In this document: piece after piece, positions 48,301 through 61,000 of the stretch
Layout: every line of letters begins with the position of its first letter
Position numbering within the stretch: the stretch's first letter is position 1
From: Ramazzottius varieornatus
Lineage: Eukaryota > Tardigrada > Eutardigrada > Parachela > Ramazzottiidae
NCBI GenBank assembly: GCA_001949185.1
Contig: BDGG01000001.1
Coordinates: 1,045,153 to 1,109,152, forward strand
Direction of reading: 5' to 3'
Length of the DNA: 64,000 nucleotides
Notes under the pieces: model-generated
Seen by the model: the letters and a program-made list of their open reading frames with translations, nothing else
The model's database searches: none
What the model was told of the DNA's origin: nothing
Program-made: the position numbers and the translations under genes

Positions 48301-48710
48301 TCCACCCAAGTCGATGGGCGGCAGATAGAGTCATAAGTAAACATGCTCTCGAAATCTACTGTCTTTGAATACAGTCTGGTCGTTCGAAATCCATCTTGTA
48401 CCAACTTCTTCGATTTCGTTTTGAAGTCCGCTATACATTCACCATAACAGCATGCCAAGCTAAGGCCAAAACTACATAACACATACATTAAACCGTAGTT
48501 TAACCGGTGTAGTCAAGTAATCAACTCGCATATGGATCACTTTGCATGATCTCTTTACAGTATTCTGAAATCGGAAAATCAGGTACGAGTACCAGATTTC
48601 GAGCGACCGGACTATATACTCCACTACAGGCCAGAAAATTTGGGTGTTGTTGTGATACATGAGTATCAGACAGATTGATACGGACAGATGTTTGTACGAC
48701 GTTTTGGCTA

Positions 48711-48968
48711 CAGTCCTACCTGTGAGATGTGACAATTGCTTCTTCTGCAACCGAACAGCGTTTCTGCAGGAGACTGCTGGCCATGCACTGCGCAGCAAGA
48801 TCAGCTGATCGACGTCCGGTTGTCTTTTGACTTGCTCAAGTAATCAAGCGCGTGTCTGATCAGCTGATCGGTCTCATGCGAATAGCATGGTGAGCAAATC
48901 CGTGCACACATGAACCGCCCGGAACAGATTTCGGGCGTTTGAACTGTCACATCTCACAGGTAGGACTG
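48711..48968. mobile_element. Tc1/mariner-type MITE with TA flanks
   Basis: TA-CAGTCCTACCTGTGAGATG at the left is mirrored by CATCTCACAGGTAGGACTG-TA at the right, with a 24-bp TIR. The CAGT terminus next to TA is typical of Tc1/mariner-derived elements. The interior has repeated GATCAGCTGATC. Confidence 0.85.
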
Positions 48969-49444
48969 TACTTGTGTTTTGCAGTGAACCTGTCGCGCGA
49001 GGGGAGAGCAGCGGTCAAAATGCCCATATTTTCTTGTTCGAATCACCAAATTTTGCCGGAAGTTTGTCTGAACCAGCAACTCACCTGTCACGTGACACGG
49101 AAGTATGAAATGTGTTGACGTGGTGATGTTTGAATTGGAAAAATCGGACGACGGGTTCAAAAGATACAAGCAGGCAAATAAAGATCATAGGTGTACGATG
49201 ATCCATGAGCGAGATTGTACGAGTTTAATGCTAGTAGAGGGCGATGTCGTGTTTGTACAATACACAATGAAGTTTGCCAGCTGTAAATTACCGAGCCCTT
49301 ACCAAAACAAATTTGTTCGGTTGGTTGCCAGCCCAGTAACGAGCAGCCTTTTGATCTAACTAAACATTTTGTTTCAGGGAATGTCGCATCTGCAAACGAC
49401 TGAAGATCAATCAGAAAGACTACGATGGTCTTGATAGTATCTCT

Positions 49445-49941
49445 AAGCTATGTTTCATCTACCGATGGGTGGCACGGTTAGCATCTTGGCCAATTCATCC
49501 AAAATTGTTTTTCGGATGGTTCCATCGCCATAGTTCTTAAATCGCGAGGCGGGTCAACTTCGCCGTTTTAGAAAGTTGAGATCAGCTCTTGATTATCCCG
49601 CTACGGGGGAAGATCAACTGATGGGATCTCTGATCCTCAGCATGTAGGATCCTCCACACAGTCGTACGCGTGAATCANNNNNNNNNNNNNNNNNNNNNNN
49701 NNNNNNNNNNNNNNNNNNNNNNNNNNNACTGTGTGTAGGATCGTACATACTGAGGATCAGAGATCCTATCAGTTGATCTTCCCCGTAGCGGGATGATCAA
49801 GAGCTGATTTCAAGTTTCTGAAACGGCCAAGTTGACCCGCCTCGCGATCTAACTATGGCCGTTAAACAATCCATAAAAAATGTTGGATGAATTGGCCAGG
49901 AGGCTAAAAGTACCACCCATCGGTAGATGAAATAGAGCTTA
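49445..49941. mobile_element. large foldback element with an internal assembly gap
   Basis: Arms of more than 200 bp are inverted copies: CATCTACCGATGGGTGG at the left, CCACCCATCGGTAGATG at the right, then GATCAACTGATGGGATC and similar blocks inward. The 50-N gap (49678-49727) is at the centre. The inner left arm shares CAGTCGTACGCGTGAATCA with the foldback at 33.9 kb. Confidence 0.9.
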
Positions 49942-50671
49942 GATGTTCACTTTAGGGCGTGTACACGAACGAAAGGAAATTACTGCAGGGGCCGGTAAGG
50001 ACTATGAACTGCGCGGTTCCGGAACAGCGGTACGGAGTCAGCCAAACCTTTCTCAAGGCATCGCCGCAAAACGATTGTCATAATTCGGGAACACCGTGTG
50101 CTGTTGAAACAGCTGTGTAGAAGACGCGATCAAAGGCTGAGCTCGGGAATTTACAATTTTTCCGTTGGCACGAGACAGATTTAGCTAGTGCTGTAATTAC
50201 GTTGTTGCACTCGAAGTTTTGTGCTATTGCGCTGATGTTTCAGCGCAACAATAGCACCGGCTACAGCCAGAAACCTCCCACTTGATGCTCTACTGGTCTG
50301 CCGAAACAGAAACTCAGAAAGCGCAACCTTTTGTCCTGTCTCTTCGCGATATGGTTGTACCGGCATGCAACGTTGCGACATGGTGCTGGGTTTGCCAGTG
50401 TTTTGATGAATGCTTCATCAGGGAAACAGAAAGATTCTGGGTAAGTGTCTCTTCATGATAAGTTAGACCGGATGCACGCCCGTCAGGGAAGCTGAAGTAA
50501 TGGTCGCTTCAGACTTCAGACTAACCCGTAGTTGGAGAGCTACAAGTTTATTCAATGATCTCCCCCATTTGTGCTTCACCGTCAATTGAACTACAGACTG
50601 TACTGTAACTTACTGTAACTTACTGTACAGTTCATATGTTACGTTTTGATTTACTTACTTGTTTTGTTGCT

Positions 50672-50925
50672 GCAGGATGATGATATTTCTGCACGACGCA
50701 CCTCCGATATCATGCTCGCCGATTCAGAATCATTTAGTTCAGAATTTCTTAGCACCGGTCCCACCAAAGCCGAGTATTCTGTATTAAGCTCGGCGGTACG
50801 AGGTGGTACTGCCGTGTTCTCATCGGAGTGGTTGGGCGAATGCGAACTCTCATCGGTTTCCTGATCGTCGTATGCCCTTGCTAATAAAGGCGGTTGGAGG
50901 CTTGCGGTTTGAATGCTACGGGGTG
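50672..50925 (-). CDS. unrecognised Ser/Glu-rich exon
   Basis: On the minus strand an acceptor-like CCCGTAG precedes a frame with ARAYDDQETDESSHSPNH and LNDSESASMISEVRRAE, ending at a donor CAA|GTAAGT. The acidic, serine-rich composition looks like a disordered coding exon. It could belong to the ankyrin gene upstream, but the exon phase does not match directly (phase 1 donor versus phase 2 acceptor). No domain. Confidence 0.35.
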
Positions 50926-53170
50926 AGTACGCCAACTTGCTACCACCTCTTAACAATTACGGCGCTCTCGTCTGAGTGTATGTTCATCCTCCTAACTATT
51001 TTTCCTTACTTTGGTGTCCCTTTTGCTACCTTTCAAAAATAGCTTGGCCTGCAAGAGTGTCTACAGGAAGCCCAGATTTGACCAGGGATCACGGAAGGTG
51101 CAGCCGAGGAACTGCTCCGGCCGGAAGTTGTCGCTGTTTCTCCCTCAGGGAGAAACTCGTTTTTCACTCAGGGAGAAACTCGTTTTTCACTCAGTTGCAA
51201 TTTTGATCGAAAACTGCTGATTGCAAACCGTTTAGTAGTAGTCTAGCTACCGATAAAAATATCGTGGTTTGTTCTACCACTTGTTGATTCACCGATACGG
51301 CAACTTTTGCGAGATCCGACAGAAATAAAGGGAGGTTGCCCAAAAACAAGACTTCTCGAAATGATCTGGACCGTTCTCCGCAAAGTAAGAAGACGAACGC
51401 GTAGCCAAATTCATGAGCTTACTGAATCAAAAACTGTTTGGGGCAGACTGCGGAATGAGAGTGCCGGAGCACTTTTCAGGGACCAACGTTCGCCTGAATC
51501 GACAACGTTATCAAATTTTGAGGGAACTTCGAGATTTTTCAGTTTCCCGGAAAGATTTTGCATTTCCGACAGTGCTGAAAAATTAGCCCAAGGACTTAGC
51601 AAGATGAAAAACGGTTATAAGTACAAACTCCTGGTTTAAAACACACTTTGCAATTTTTTCCATGAGGAGGTGCAAAATGGTCAAATTCAACGATATTAAT
51701 TGATTTTCAAAGTTAGTTTGAACTTCTTGTGATCTATTCTAATTCTGAAACAGGGAGTTCCAGAGAACCTGTTTCATTCGTTGCGAGAAGTCTTCCTCAA
51801 CTTTTGCCACCCCTGGTCTCAACGCATGCAGATGAACTCTGACACTTTAAGAAGAGTTAGAAAAGTTGAACGAAATCTGGTGAAGAACCGGAACGAGAAC
51901 CAGCGCTTTGAATTTCTTCCGCTGAAGTTGCAGGTGGTAGCCAGTTGACGTACTCACCCTGTAAATCTCACGGCCAACCATTTCTGAGCGTCTTTCAGTA
52001 ACTCCCGTGACAGCGGGGTAGTTGTCGAGCCCTCTGCTGAAAAAGACTATCATTAAATGGAAATTAAGGATTAATGGGCGTTAATGTTCTCGGCGTACAG
52101 GCTTTGACCGTTGATCTTCCGAGATCGGATAATCGCGTGGTTCAATTTAGTCTTCTGGCGCCTTCGCCACGAGAAGCTACTTTCGATATTCCCCGCCTGC
52201 CTCATCTTCTTTTCTTTGTGTTTCTCCTGATCTCGGAAGGTCTTTTTTGTGTTTGCACACTAATGAATGCACTTACGTTTGATGGTCGATGTTTGCAAAA
52301 TTATCACGCATCATTTGCAGGTCCAAGTCAAGCCGAGAACATTAACACTCTGCGTACGTCCTCTTTGTGTATACAATCACAGTTTTATTCACCTCCCAGT
52401 TCTTGCTTTTGGTCTTTCGGGACTGGGTCTTTTTGTTTGCATGTACCTCAGTCTTCTCACCAAAGCAACACTAATGACCAGCGGTCAGCAAAACCCCAGC
52501 ACGCTGGAAATCTTTTCTACGGTTTCGGGTGGTTTTGGTGAAATTTGGTGTTTCGTCTCTTCGCGCGAGACACGTGCACGGTATTCCCTTAGAAAAAAAA
52601 CTGGAGCACTGGGGACAGTCTTATCTATCGAAGCCGAGCCTGGGATAAAGTTTGTAGTCATCAGTGCGGTCAGAAGAAAATCAAGACGACCAGTTCTCCC
52701 TTTTGAGATTTGGCGTTCATGGCCTGCCAATTATTCGGATTTTGAAATCTCGAAAATTGCCTATTGGCTGGACCAGCCTCCGCAACACGGTACCAGCGGA
52801 TGAAACTCCTGTATACACAAAGAGGACGGTAGTATTCTGCAAACATGAAAAAGATCGTGCTGAAAGTGTTGCTTAAAAGTGCCAATGAAGTGGGAGAAGA
52901 TTGGTCCGGTTCCGCGTAAAGCATCCCCCCGGTACGCGCCGTGCTGGCTGTTATGTGTCATGTCGTAGCGATCGGCTGATCGATACACACGTTGACCTAG
53001 ATATTTCACCCACCATTCGCGCGGTCTTCTTACACGCACCCGGATCCAAACCTGTCCCGCATCATTGGCAATTTAATGTAAGCATTGATAATGAAGGCTG
53101 CCTCCGAGGTTGAGTCTCAGATTCGTGTAGCTCTCCTCGCCCCTCTTGCGAACCTGATTTTCCTACTTAC
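50926..53170. other. no supported gene; one tandem duplication
   Basis: Two copies of a 25-bp unit containing CTCAGGGAGAAACTCGTTTT lie at about 51143-51192. Other frames lack support. Missing downstream exons of the ankyrin gene may be here but were not recognised. Confidence 0.35.
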
Positions 53171-54125
53171 CCTTCACAGTTGTGATCTCTCGCAGGACAC
53201 CCGAACACTGCGCTCGGGTAATGTTCTCCATAAGAACTTTGCAAAATACTTCATGGCCACTCAGATAAGCTATGCGGCAAGCATTCAACAGCTGTTTGAC
53301 GCTGTAGCTTGACGCCCGATTCTCCGACAGAAGTAGCCGACCCGCCTCTGTGTTGCCTGTTCTAGCCGCGTATGTTAGTGCAGTCCAGTCATCTTTATCT
53401 TGTTGGTTTAACAAACATCGTCCATCGTCCAACAACGCACGAATTACACCAATCCTTTTTCCTGCTGGGTCGTCTACCGCAGTCGCTACAGCCACCATCA
53501 GCGCCGTCTGTTGCTCATCCCCTGTTCGCCCGTTTACCAGAGTTTCTGGATGCTCCAGCAGTACTTTAACGCCGCTCAAGTACAGACTAAATGCCGCAAG
53601 GTAAAGAGGAGTGATCCCATTGGCCGTTGCGTTGACGTCAACGTCTAGGTCTTGCAGAGCCCGTTCAAGTAGATCTGCATCCTGCAGCAATACGGCCGCA
53701 TGTGTCAATCCCAGTTCGGATAAATCCATGGTAAGGTCAGGCCGCGCTTGTCCGAGCAACTTGACCTTGTTCGCAATTTTTTCAAAGTTCTTTTCAAGCA
53801 CCACTTGTAGCGCATCGACTGTGGGCTTGACTGCAGCTTCGACCACGAGCTGAGCTGTGGATCTGGTTTCGTGTCCTTCTTTATGTTCTGCTGCGTACTG
53901 GGGTAAAGAATTGTCGGAAAGCCCAATCACAGGTTCAGCGACCCGCTCGGTGGAAGGCTCGATGGCAGGCCCAACTACAGTTTCTGCTTCATCTGAGCTC
54001 CCGAACGGACCAGCGGGTGGAAACGAGATACTTGACTCTTCGGCATCTTGCTTGGCGTCATCGGAAGAGCCTGGAGTTGGCGAATCACCTTCTTGATGTT
54101 CAAGTTGAGAAGCCTGGGCTCCCAT
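53171..54125 (-). CDS. ankyrin-repeat protein, 5' exon
   Basis: An open frame of 318 codons plus one base ends at a donor AAGG|GTAAGT, so the protein continues in an exon not found. It begins MGAQAS, a good N-myristoylation context, suggesting membrane association. Residues 5-90 are acidic and disordered; 100-125 are helical. Three ankyrin-like repeats follow (about 139-285), with GITPLYLAAFS, QQTALMVAVATA and DWTALTYAARTGNTE. Ankyrin repeats mediate protein binding; the partner cannot be inferred. The ATG at 54125 follows a non-coding stretch and is the natural start. Confidence 0.8.
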
Positions 54126-55510
54126 TTTTCGGAGATAGCACAGTCACCGAACCCCGAACGAACTGAAAAGCTGGAAAAATCCTTTCGCGAAAAATTAACG
54201 AAAAAAGAATTAACTTAAATTAGCGAACAGAAAAATCAACTTGAAGCAACGGAGAACACTTGAAGCAAGTTAGTAACCGTTGTTTTGGAGTGCAAAAACA
54301 CAAAGAACACCATATGCTCGATGGACTGTGCTAAGCTAACACTTTAAGCAGCAAGCGGATGTGATTGCCTGGTGTCAACTGTTTCTTTTGTAGAAGTGCA
54401 GAACCAGATACTGGTGCAACCTTATCGCTGCAGCACCTGAGTGATAACCATGATGAACGGTACAAATATCAACAGCAGGGGTGTGTTAGCGGCACAGCAC
54501 CGAGATAGCAAGACACAGGACGATTTTGGCAGCGTCATTCAGAAACTCAGCTCTTCGCGATTTGGCAAATTGTTAAGGAGACGCCTTTTTGGTTTTAGCG
54601 CTTAAGGCGAAAGCTATACAATCGGTTTTCCAGCGGACGCCTTCTTCGATATTAGTATGAGCGAATGCGAGATTACATCACACAGCTTGTGCGACTATCG
54701 TTGTCGTCAAAATCGATTGCTAATTTGTAATAATTTTGGAGAACCCAGATATCGAGGAACCGGGGGACGCAAGGTTTATATTGAGTTAACCCACCTCAAT
54801 TACCAGAGAAATTCTCAATCACTAATGCTACTTCTGATACATGGAAGGTATGGATAGCGAGACGGAGAAAGCTGAGGTGCGAAAAAAGAAGGAAGCAACG
54901 TACGTGAGAATCGGAATAAGAATACTGTCCTATTGTCTGCTGGTCATTAGTGACAAGGAAAAGCTGTAAAATGGGTTTACCGCTATGGCGACCTTGGCAA
55001 AGACGCAAAGAAACCGGGCACTGACCACTGGACCGGCATTTCCTTTGTCAATTCGTACTGAGAAATGCGGAAGTTGGTGCTAGACCCAACTTCTGATTCA
55101 GAGTTAATCTGGAAAAACATGATACAAAACAAATTCCAAGTGTAGATTACTGTGTACTCTCCCGAAATTCACTTACGTCACTCCATTCAGAGTGTAAAAC
55201 TAGACGGTAAGACCCCAATGATTCGAGAGTCAGTGACGTACGTGAATTTCGGGAAGTTCTTGTTTCTTAGTCGTGGCTACGATGACGTCTTTCGTTCACT
55301 TGGAATCTCCAGAATGCGTTGTGAAAAACACATTTTCAATTCTGAATCCCGTCAGAGGTACGTCACGGAGTCACCGAGTAAGAAACGGTTAAACATTAAT
55401 GTTCCGTCTAGTGAACGTGGTCTGATGCAATACCGCGAGGCTAATTTTCACAAAAGAATTTCTGTCAAGTTTCTCTAGTACACTACTCTTTGGGAATCCC
55501 TATCTTCAAG
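54126..55510. other. intergenic DNA
   Basis: Likely 5' flank of the ankyrin gene. Only a short foldback at 55161-55253 is recognised. Confidence 0.45.
55161..55253. repeat. short foldback repeat
   Basis: CCCGAAATTCACTTACGTCA at the left mirrors TGACGTACGTGAATTTCGGG at the right. Confidence 0.75.
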
Positions 55511-56595
55511 ATGGCCAACCACCCCAAACTAAAGACCCCATCGCAGGTGCACAAGGAGCTCTCGATGGAGGCACCTATCCACAAAGCGGTGAATGGATAG
55601 AGCCTGTAACAGTGCGTCAAAGAAGTACGAAGTTAGTCGCACAACTTTGACAAACCGGATCCAGTCTCCAAATCCGCAACGTGTCGACCAAATTTCCATC
55701 GTGGGAAGAAGATCGTCTGGCTGACTTCTTGATAGCGTGTAGTGGTCAGGGAGTTCCTCTAAACCGTCACCATTGTTTGCAGCTGTTCTGCGAAGTAGCA
55801 ACCGGACTAGGACTAGTGCGTATGCGCAGACATATTTTAAACTTGGATTAAACTTTGATTTCAGGCTTGAAGAATACTTCCTTCAACGAAAACTAGTTCC
55901 GGCGCTTCTCATCTCGTCACTCTGAGCTGTCTGTCCTTATTACTCACTCTTCAAACGGAAAGAAGGATAGGTAATGGACAACGGAACTATGCGAAGAGTA
56001 CGTTTTCAAACTACAAGAGCTACGTGAAAGAGGATTCCTCGATAGGCCAGAGCAAGTTTGGAACTTCGACGAGACGGCCTTCAATACTTCTGAAATGTAC
56101 GATCGTGTTGTAGCAAGGACAGGGGCCAAACAGATACCGTCGCAGTTCTATGGGAACGAAAAGGAGAACGTCACCATCCTTCCCTGTGGAAATGCTGCTG
56201 GATTGCAGCTGAAGTTTATGGCACTCCACGCTGGAAAAGTCCATGTGCAATCTCGTCTCGACGACACGTACGGTCTCTGCTATCACGCCGTTAACGCGTC
56301 TGGATACATGGATCAGGCGCACTTCGCAAACTGCTTTCGATGTCGACGGGCGCTCTGACCACTCATCCCAGCTTCGTGGAAGAGCTGGAAAAGGAAGAGG
56401 CCGAGAAGAAAGCCACGAAGGCCACGCTGGCAGCTAAACGCAAAGCTCCGGCGTTGCAGCCCGTCCCACAGAAAAAGAAAGCCCCGACCAAAAAGGAGCG
56501 AAAAGCTCGATGTGTCAGTTCGTCGCGGATTCCGCATATTTTTAGCCTCATTGTCTGTTCTGCTGAGAACATCGAAACGTGGATGCCTTCTTAGC
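55511..56595 (+). pseudogene. decayed pogo/CENPB-type DDE transposase
   Basis: Fragments in shifting frames fit one transposase. PSWEEDRLADFLIACSGQG (about 55690-55750) resembles the CENPB-type DNA-binding helix-turn-helix. VWNFDETAFNTSEMY (about 56056-56100) holds the first catalytic aspartate. RTGAKQIPSQFYGNEKENVT and LPCGNAAG follow the usual order. After GYMDQAHFANCFR the frame jumps into a lysine-rich tail (EELEKEEAEKKATKAT), so the region with the second catalytic Asp is deleted. Several stops interrupt the N-terminal half. It is inactive; terminal repeats were not identified. Confidence 0.75.
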
Positions 56596-57216
56596 ATTCA
56601 GTACCTGGTTTCTGCGTGACTATTTTAGATTCAATGTTATAGTTTGGCGTCGGGAAAAGTGAGAAGAGCGGAAGTTCGTTTCGCAAACTTGCGGTAGATA
56701 GCGTTACCGCAGTACAGATGTGCAGTACGATTTCAGTCACGGTATATGCCTACTGTAAACTGGCATGTACTGCCACCCTATACCGCAACGCTGCTCGAAT
56801 TATGGTGCGAAATTCGGTATGCCCGAATTATGTCGTTTACCTCGTCGTGGTCTTAATTTCGCACAGACAGTCTTAATATTTAAGAAACGACAGACAAGTA
56901 TGGTGGTGATCTGCAGCAGCAGCTTAATCCCGTGCGGTATGGGACACTGGATAAATGTTGGGTTCGCGGCCGAGTTGGATATGAATCCGTGAACGGAACC
57001 TGTACTTCTTCTTTCGGGTACCGACTGGCTCCCCGAACTGATGGGCAATACTGAATGCGTATATCGAATAGTGTATTGTGAGACTGCTGCCCTGGTAACC
57101 TATATCAGCGAACCTTGAGCCTGCAGGACTGCCCGACCTTGTACCTGTACAGATCATGCCACGCACTCTCCATCAGTTTTAAAAGATTTTCATAAATTCA
57201 GATCTTCAAAGGAAAA

Positions 57217-57713
57217 ATGGGGCGTGGTCGTTTGTCCAATGCTAACAAGGAAATTGGTGCTACTACCGCCACCGTTATCCATGGCTTGCGATCGCGGGCA
57301 AAAGCCGGTGCTGTCACCACCAAGAAGCTACCTGCATCTGTTGCAGAAGATGGGACCGTCACCGAGAGCATTCAGATTACCAAAAACGAATTGGCCAAGG
57401 TTGAAAAGTTCCTGATTGTCAAAGCTACGCAAAGCGAAGCCGGCACGAGTAAGCGAGTGCTAGACGCCATCAAATTATCGAAGGAAGACCCAAGCAGGAA
57501 AATCCGGAAGAAAAGACCGGCACGGAGACTGAGGTTACTTAGAATCATTTTACTTTTGAGTCGTTTTTAGGAGTTGGTCTCAAGTCGATGCAGCATTTTT
57601 CTTGCAGAAGGGTGAAATCAAGACGGTTGAAGCAGGCTGCTCTGCAAGCACCCAAAGGACTCCAGGACGAGCTGTCTACATATTTCAAACCCGCCAATGC
57701 GAAACGACGTTGA
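57217..57713 (+). CDS. small basic protein with a C-terminal PIP box
   Basis: Two exons: 57217-57533 (ending CTGAG|GTTACT) and 57608-57713 (after CTTGCAG) join in phase to give 140 residues ending TGA. The N-terminal third is basic; the middle is Thr/Lys/Glu-rich. The join is strongly basic, and the C-terminus reads GLQDELSTYFKPANAKRR, where QDELSTYF fits the PCNA-interacting consensus Q-x-x-h-x-x-a-a exactly, followed by basic residues as in real PIP boxes. A nuclear, replication- or repair-linked role is inferred from that motif alone. The donor is weaker than consensus. AATAAA lies at 57905-57910. The gene converges on the MYST gene, whose stop is at about 58.03 kb. Confidence 0.65.
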
Positions 57714-58032
57714 CTTGCACTTTCCCAGCTTTTTATGTGAACAGACCGAGCTCGCTATGTCCTGGTGTCTTATTGTCTGTTTTACGCCAAGAAGCAAACG
57801 AGATCTCCCGACAATGAAACATCCCACAGTATGTACTGTACGGAGATTTCGCGAAACCAAAAGCTATTTCTTTCGGCGGAACAAATTTGACAAATTTCCA
57901 GCTAAATAAATCTATAAAAAAACCACGTCTTTGGGCCATCGGAGAAATTTACACTTTATACAGAGACAAGGAAAATGCACAGTGTACAGTACACCGAAAG
58001 ATAATCTTTGACAGTAAAACGGGAAAAAAAAT

Positions 58033-61000
58033 CTAAGCCGCTTCGCCTTCCTCCCTTTGCTTCTTTGGTGCGTAGCAAAGCTTCTTCTCGTCTAGCACGA
58101 TTTTCTTGGGTAGGGTGTCTTCCTCCATCGCTTTCATGAAGTCGGTCAGCTGCTGGGCATTCATATCAATGCCCCAGGATCCAGCGGCACGACGCGAAGT
58201 CCTTGGACGGGTCCGCTTTAGGGCTGGCGGACCAGACTTTTCCTCCCGCTTCAGGACCTTGAGCTCGACGAGGATACCAGCGACATCTTGGGCGCACATG
58301 CCCGTTTCCGCCGCCATATCTGAAAACACACCAAAATCGAGATACAAACTCAACTAGGCTATTATCACGAGTGGCGCACGTTTCCGGTGTTTTTGGCTGA
58401 AAGCATGCGTCACTTTGGTATTCCGATTCGCTCAGAAGGAAAAGGCTACACCTCAACCTAGCTTCAAAACGCGGTCTAATGCCACGCTCCATCCTCTTGA
58501 AAGACCATATCCAAAACACGTTTCGACAGCGCATGATTCTCAGGTTGAGCCTTTGCCATTTTCATCCATTGACTGGTTGGACTTGCCATTCAAAGTCGTC
58601 TTGAGCGCGTTGTCTTTCTTCCTCCACGCAAGAGCTTCCAGCAATTTTCTCTTCCATACCGACTTGTAGGTTCGCTCACCGTCGTCGCTCAAGGGTTTCT
58701 CCGGAGTTCCTGGCTGAATGTTTACTCGTGAAATGAGGTAACCTAAATACAAACAAAACCAGTCATCAGATCTACAACTTTTCGACCGGAAATGAGTGCG
58801 AAACTTCCTTGAAACAGTGTTCTTAACTTACTGAATTCGACCAGAAGTTTCCCATATCCAACACCTTGATACGGTGGAAGAACCACGATGCAGCTCAGGT
58901 TAAAACAGTCAGGGACTTTGGCTTTATCCTGCAACAATGAATATAAAAACTAATCGAGTAGTTAGTAGTAGTATCGAGTAGCAGAATAAATACAGAAGAA
59001 ATCGAACGGAAACTCCAGACAAATCTACCTTTGAGAAGTAGCCCATGACATGGTCGCCGTACGTGTTCCGGTAGCACAAGACATAGAAGCAAAAGTGTTC
59101 GACATCGTAGAGGAGGTTCTTGCTGTGAATGAAGAGCTTGCCCAGCAGAGCTAGCCGTTGGCAGTACAGGGCCCAGTCTCTTCCATCCACCTCGTAGATC
59201 ACAATCTCCTCCTGGACGGTGGTAGGTTTGCCTTCGGACAGGACGAAAGGGTTATAGCGTTTGACGGTATCCCGGTACAGGATCGAGCCGGGAGGACTGT
59301 GCCAAGCACACGATTCCTGAAAGACAGCGTAATTCAGAAATCGTGCCAAATCTCGCCTTTATTCCATCAGCTGGTTTAATTTCGGAGCCAATTATTTACA
59401 GAATTTTTTTCGAGGTACTTTTCATCGTTTTCCAGCGTCGAAAGTGTTTCGGAAATTTTGTCGGGAATTCACAATGAGAAAACTTACGTAATGTTCAGAA
59501 AGGAATCGCGAGGAGTCAAACTGGCGAAGACAAAACTCGCACATGTAGATACAGTCACCCCTGAAGATCAGAAGAAAACGTCAGCGCTGTTAGAATAGCG
59601 AATGAACAAAACAGGACCGAAATTGGGAGCTCGGAAACAAATTCGACAAGCAAGTTTTCCCCAGTGGCGCACGTTAACAGTGTTGCTGAGCGGAAGTATG
59701 CGCCACTTAGAAACCATCCTATCGAGTTGGTCCAAGTGGCGCAAGTTGTCGATGTTATTGCCTGGCAACGTGCGCCACTTAGAAAAATAACTTGACTATA
59801 TTCGTCTGCCGAGCTCCCCTTTCTGAAAACTACCGTATCGCATCTGCACGTGACGAGAAGGAGCAGTGCAGCGTGCGGTACTTCTTGTCGCCAAGCTGGA
59901 GAAGCTTCGGTGGTTTCGCCACAACGGTCTTCCTTCGGTATTTCTTCACACTGCTACTTCTTCCGGACTTCGTAACTGATCCATCGGTACCCGAACAAGG
60001 TTCGAGTACAACTGGAGGAATTAAAGCAGAAATCAATGCGCGACGGCGGACTTCTTCAAAGAGATCCACGTCTTCTTTGCTCGGTTCCAAACTAACGCCG
60101 AAAATGCTCTCCGCACTGTCTCCGTCTTTCTAAACCCGCAAGAAGCATCTGACTGACGTGTTTGTCGCTTCTACAGCGTGTGATCTCCAAAACAGAATTT
60201 CAGGGAAAATAGAGCTTCGAAATCATACTTGACCAGATCGCTTTTCACAAGTGGCGCACGTCTTCAGGGATACTGGCCTGAAGCGTTCGTCACTTCGGAA
60301 AGCGCACCGGTCGAGTTCGTCCGTCAAGCGCACAAATCGTTTTTCTTTGTTTGAATAAAGTCGAATACCTTCTCCAACTCCTGCGGGACTTCCGAGGGTC
60401 TCACGGCTAACTTGCGAGTTGTCAAGCGACGCGCAGGCACCGGACGGACATTTTCCGACGGACTGACCGGAAGAGACTTCGTCGTTCTGGGCTTACGCGG
60501 CGGTGGTCTCATCTTTTCGATGAGTTCGATCCGTTCGGCAGCTTCCGTTCCCTCTGAGACCGTTTCTACGAGTGGGCGAATGTCAGACAACTCCCCCGAT
60601 GAACGACAAAAATCCTACCTTTGGGAGACGCTGAGCGATTCCGGCTAGCGACTCGTTGAAGCGGAACCTTTGGCTTCTTCTGTTTTGGTGGAGCTGTGAA
60701 GCTTGGCTTCAAGGTCGGACGACGCTTCTCGTTCGCAGGCGTAAAGAAATTCGAGAGAAAGTCTGTAAGACCCTTCACAGGAGGAGGAACATTCCCTTCC
60801 GCATAACTGAAACCAAAGAGACGAAATGTCAAGTCAGACACGAGCTCAGGATTAAGAATCCAGATTTTCAGATCGACGGAAACACTCACTTCGTCGGCTT
60901 CTTCGCTTCTCCTCTCCTCTCTGAACCCTGCGAAGTATTCTGGACTGGTAGAACTTGAGGTGATTCCGCTGACTCTCTAACGGCTTCTTCCGCCAAGCTA

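Larger units (their letters stand above)
45315..50671. other. intergenic DNA with foldback elements
   Basis: Apart from repeats, no gene is supported. Frames at 46369-46686 and 47205-47907 lack domains. A 66-codon minus frame at 50181-50381 has a hydrophobic stretch but no other support. Confidence 0.35.

Noticed and set aside
50181-50381. A 66-codon frame with a hydrophobic segment as a membrane protein
   Set aside because: It overlaps a hairpin (about 50222-50256), and no splice or homology evidence supports it.
53350-54096. Plus-strand frames opposite the ankyrin gene
   Set aside because: They are antisense shadows of a minus-strand frame with clear ankyrin repeats.
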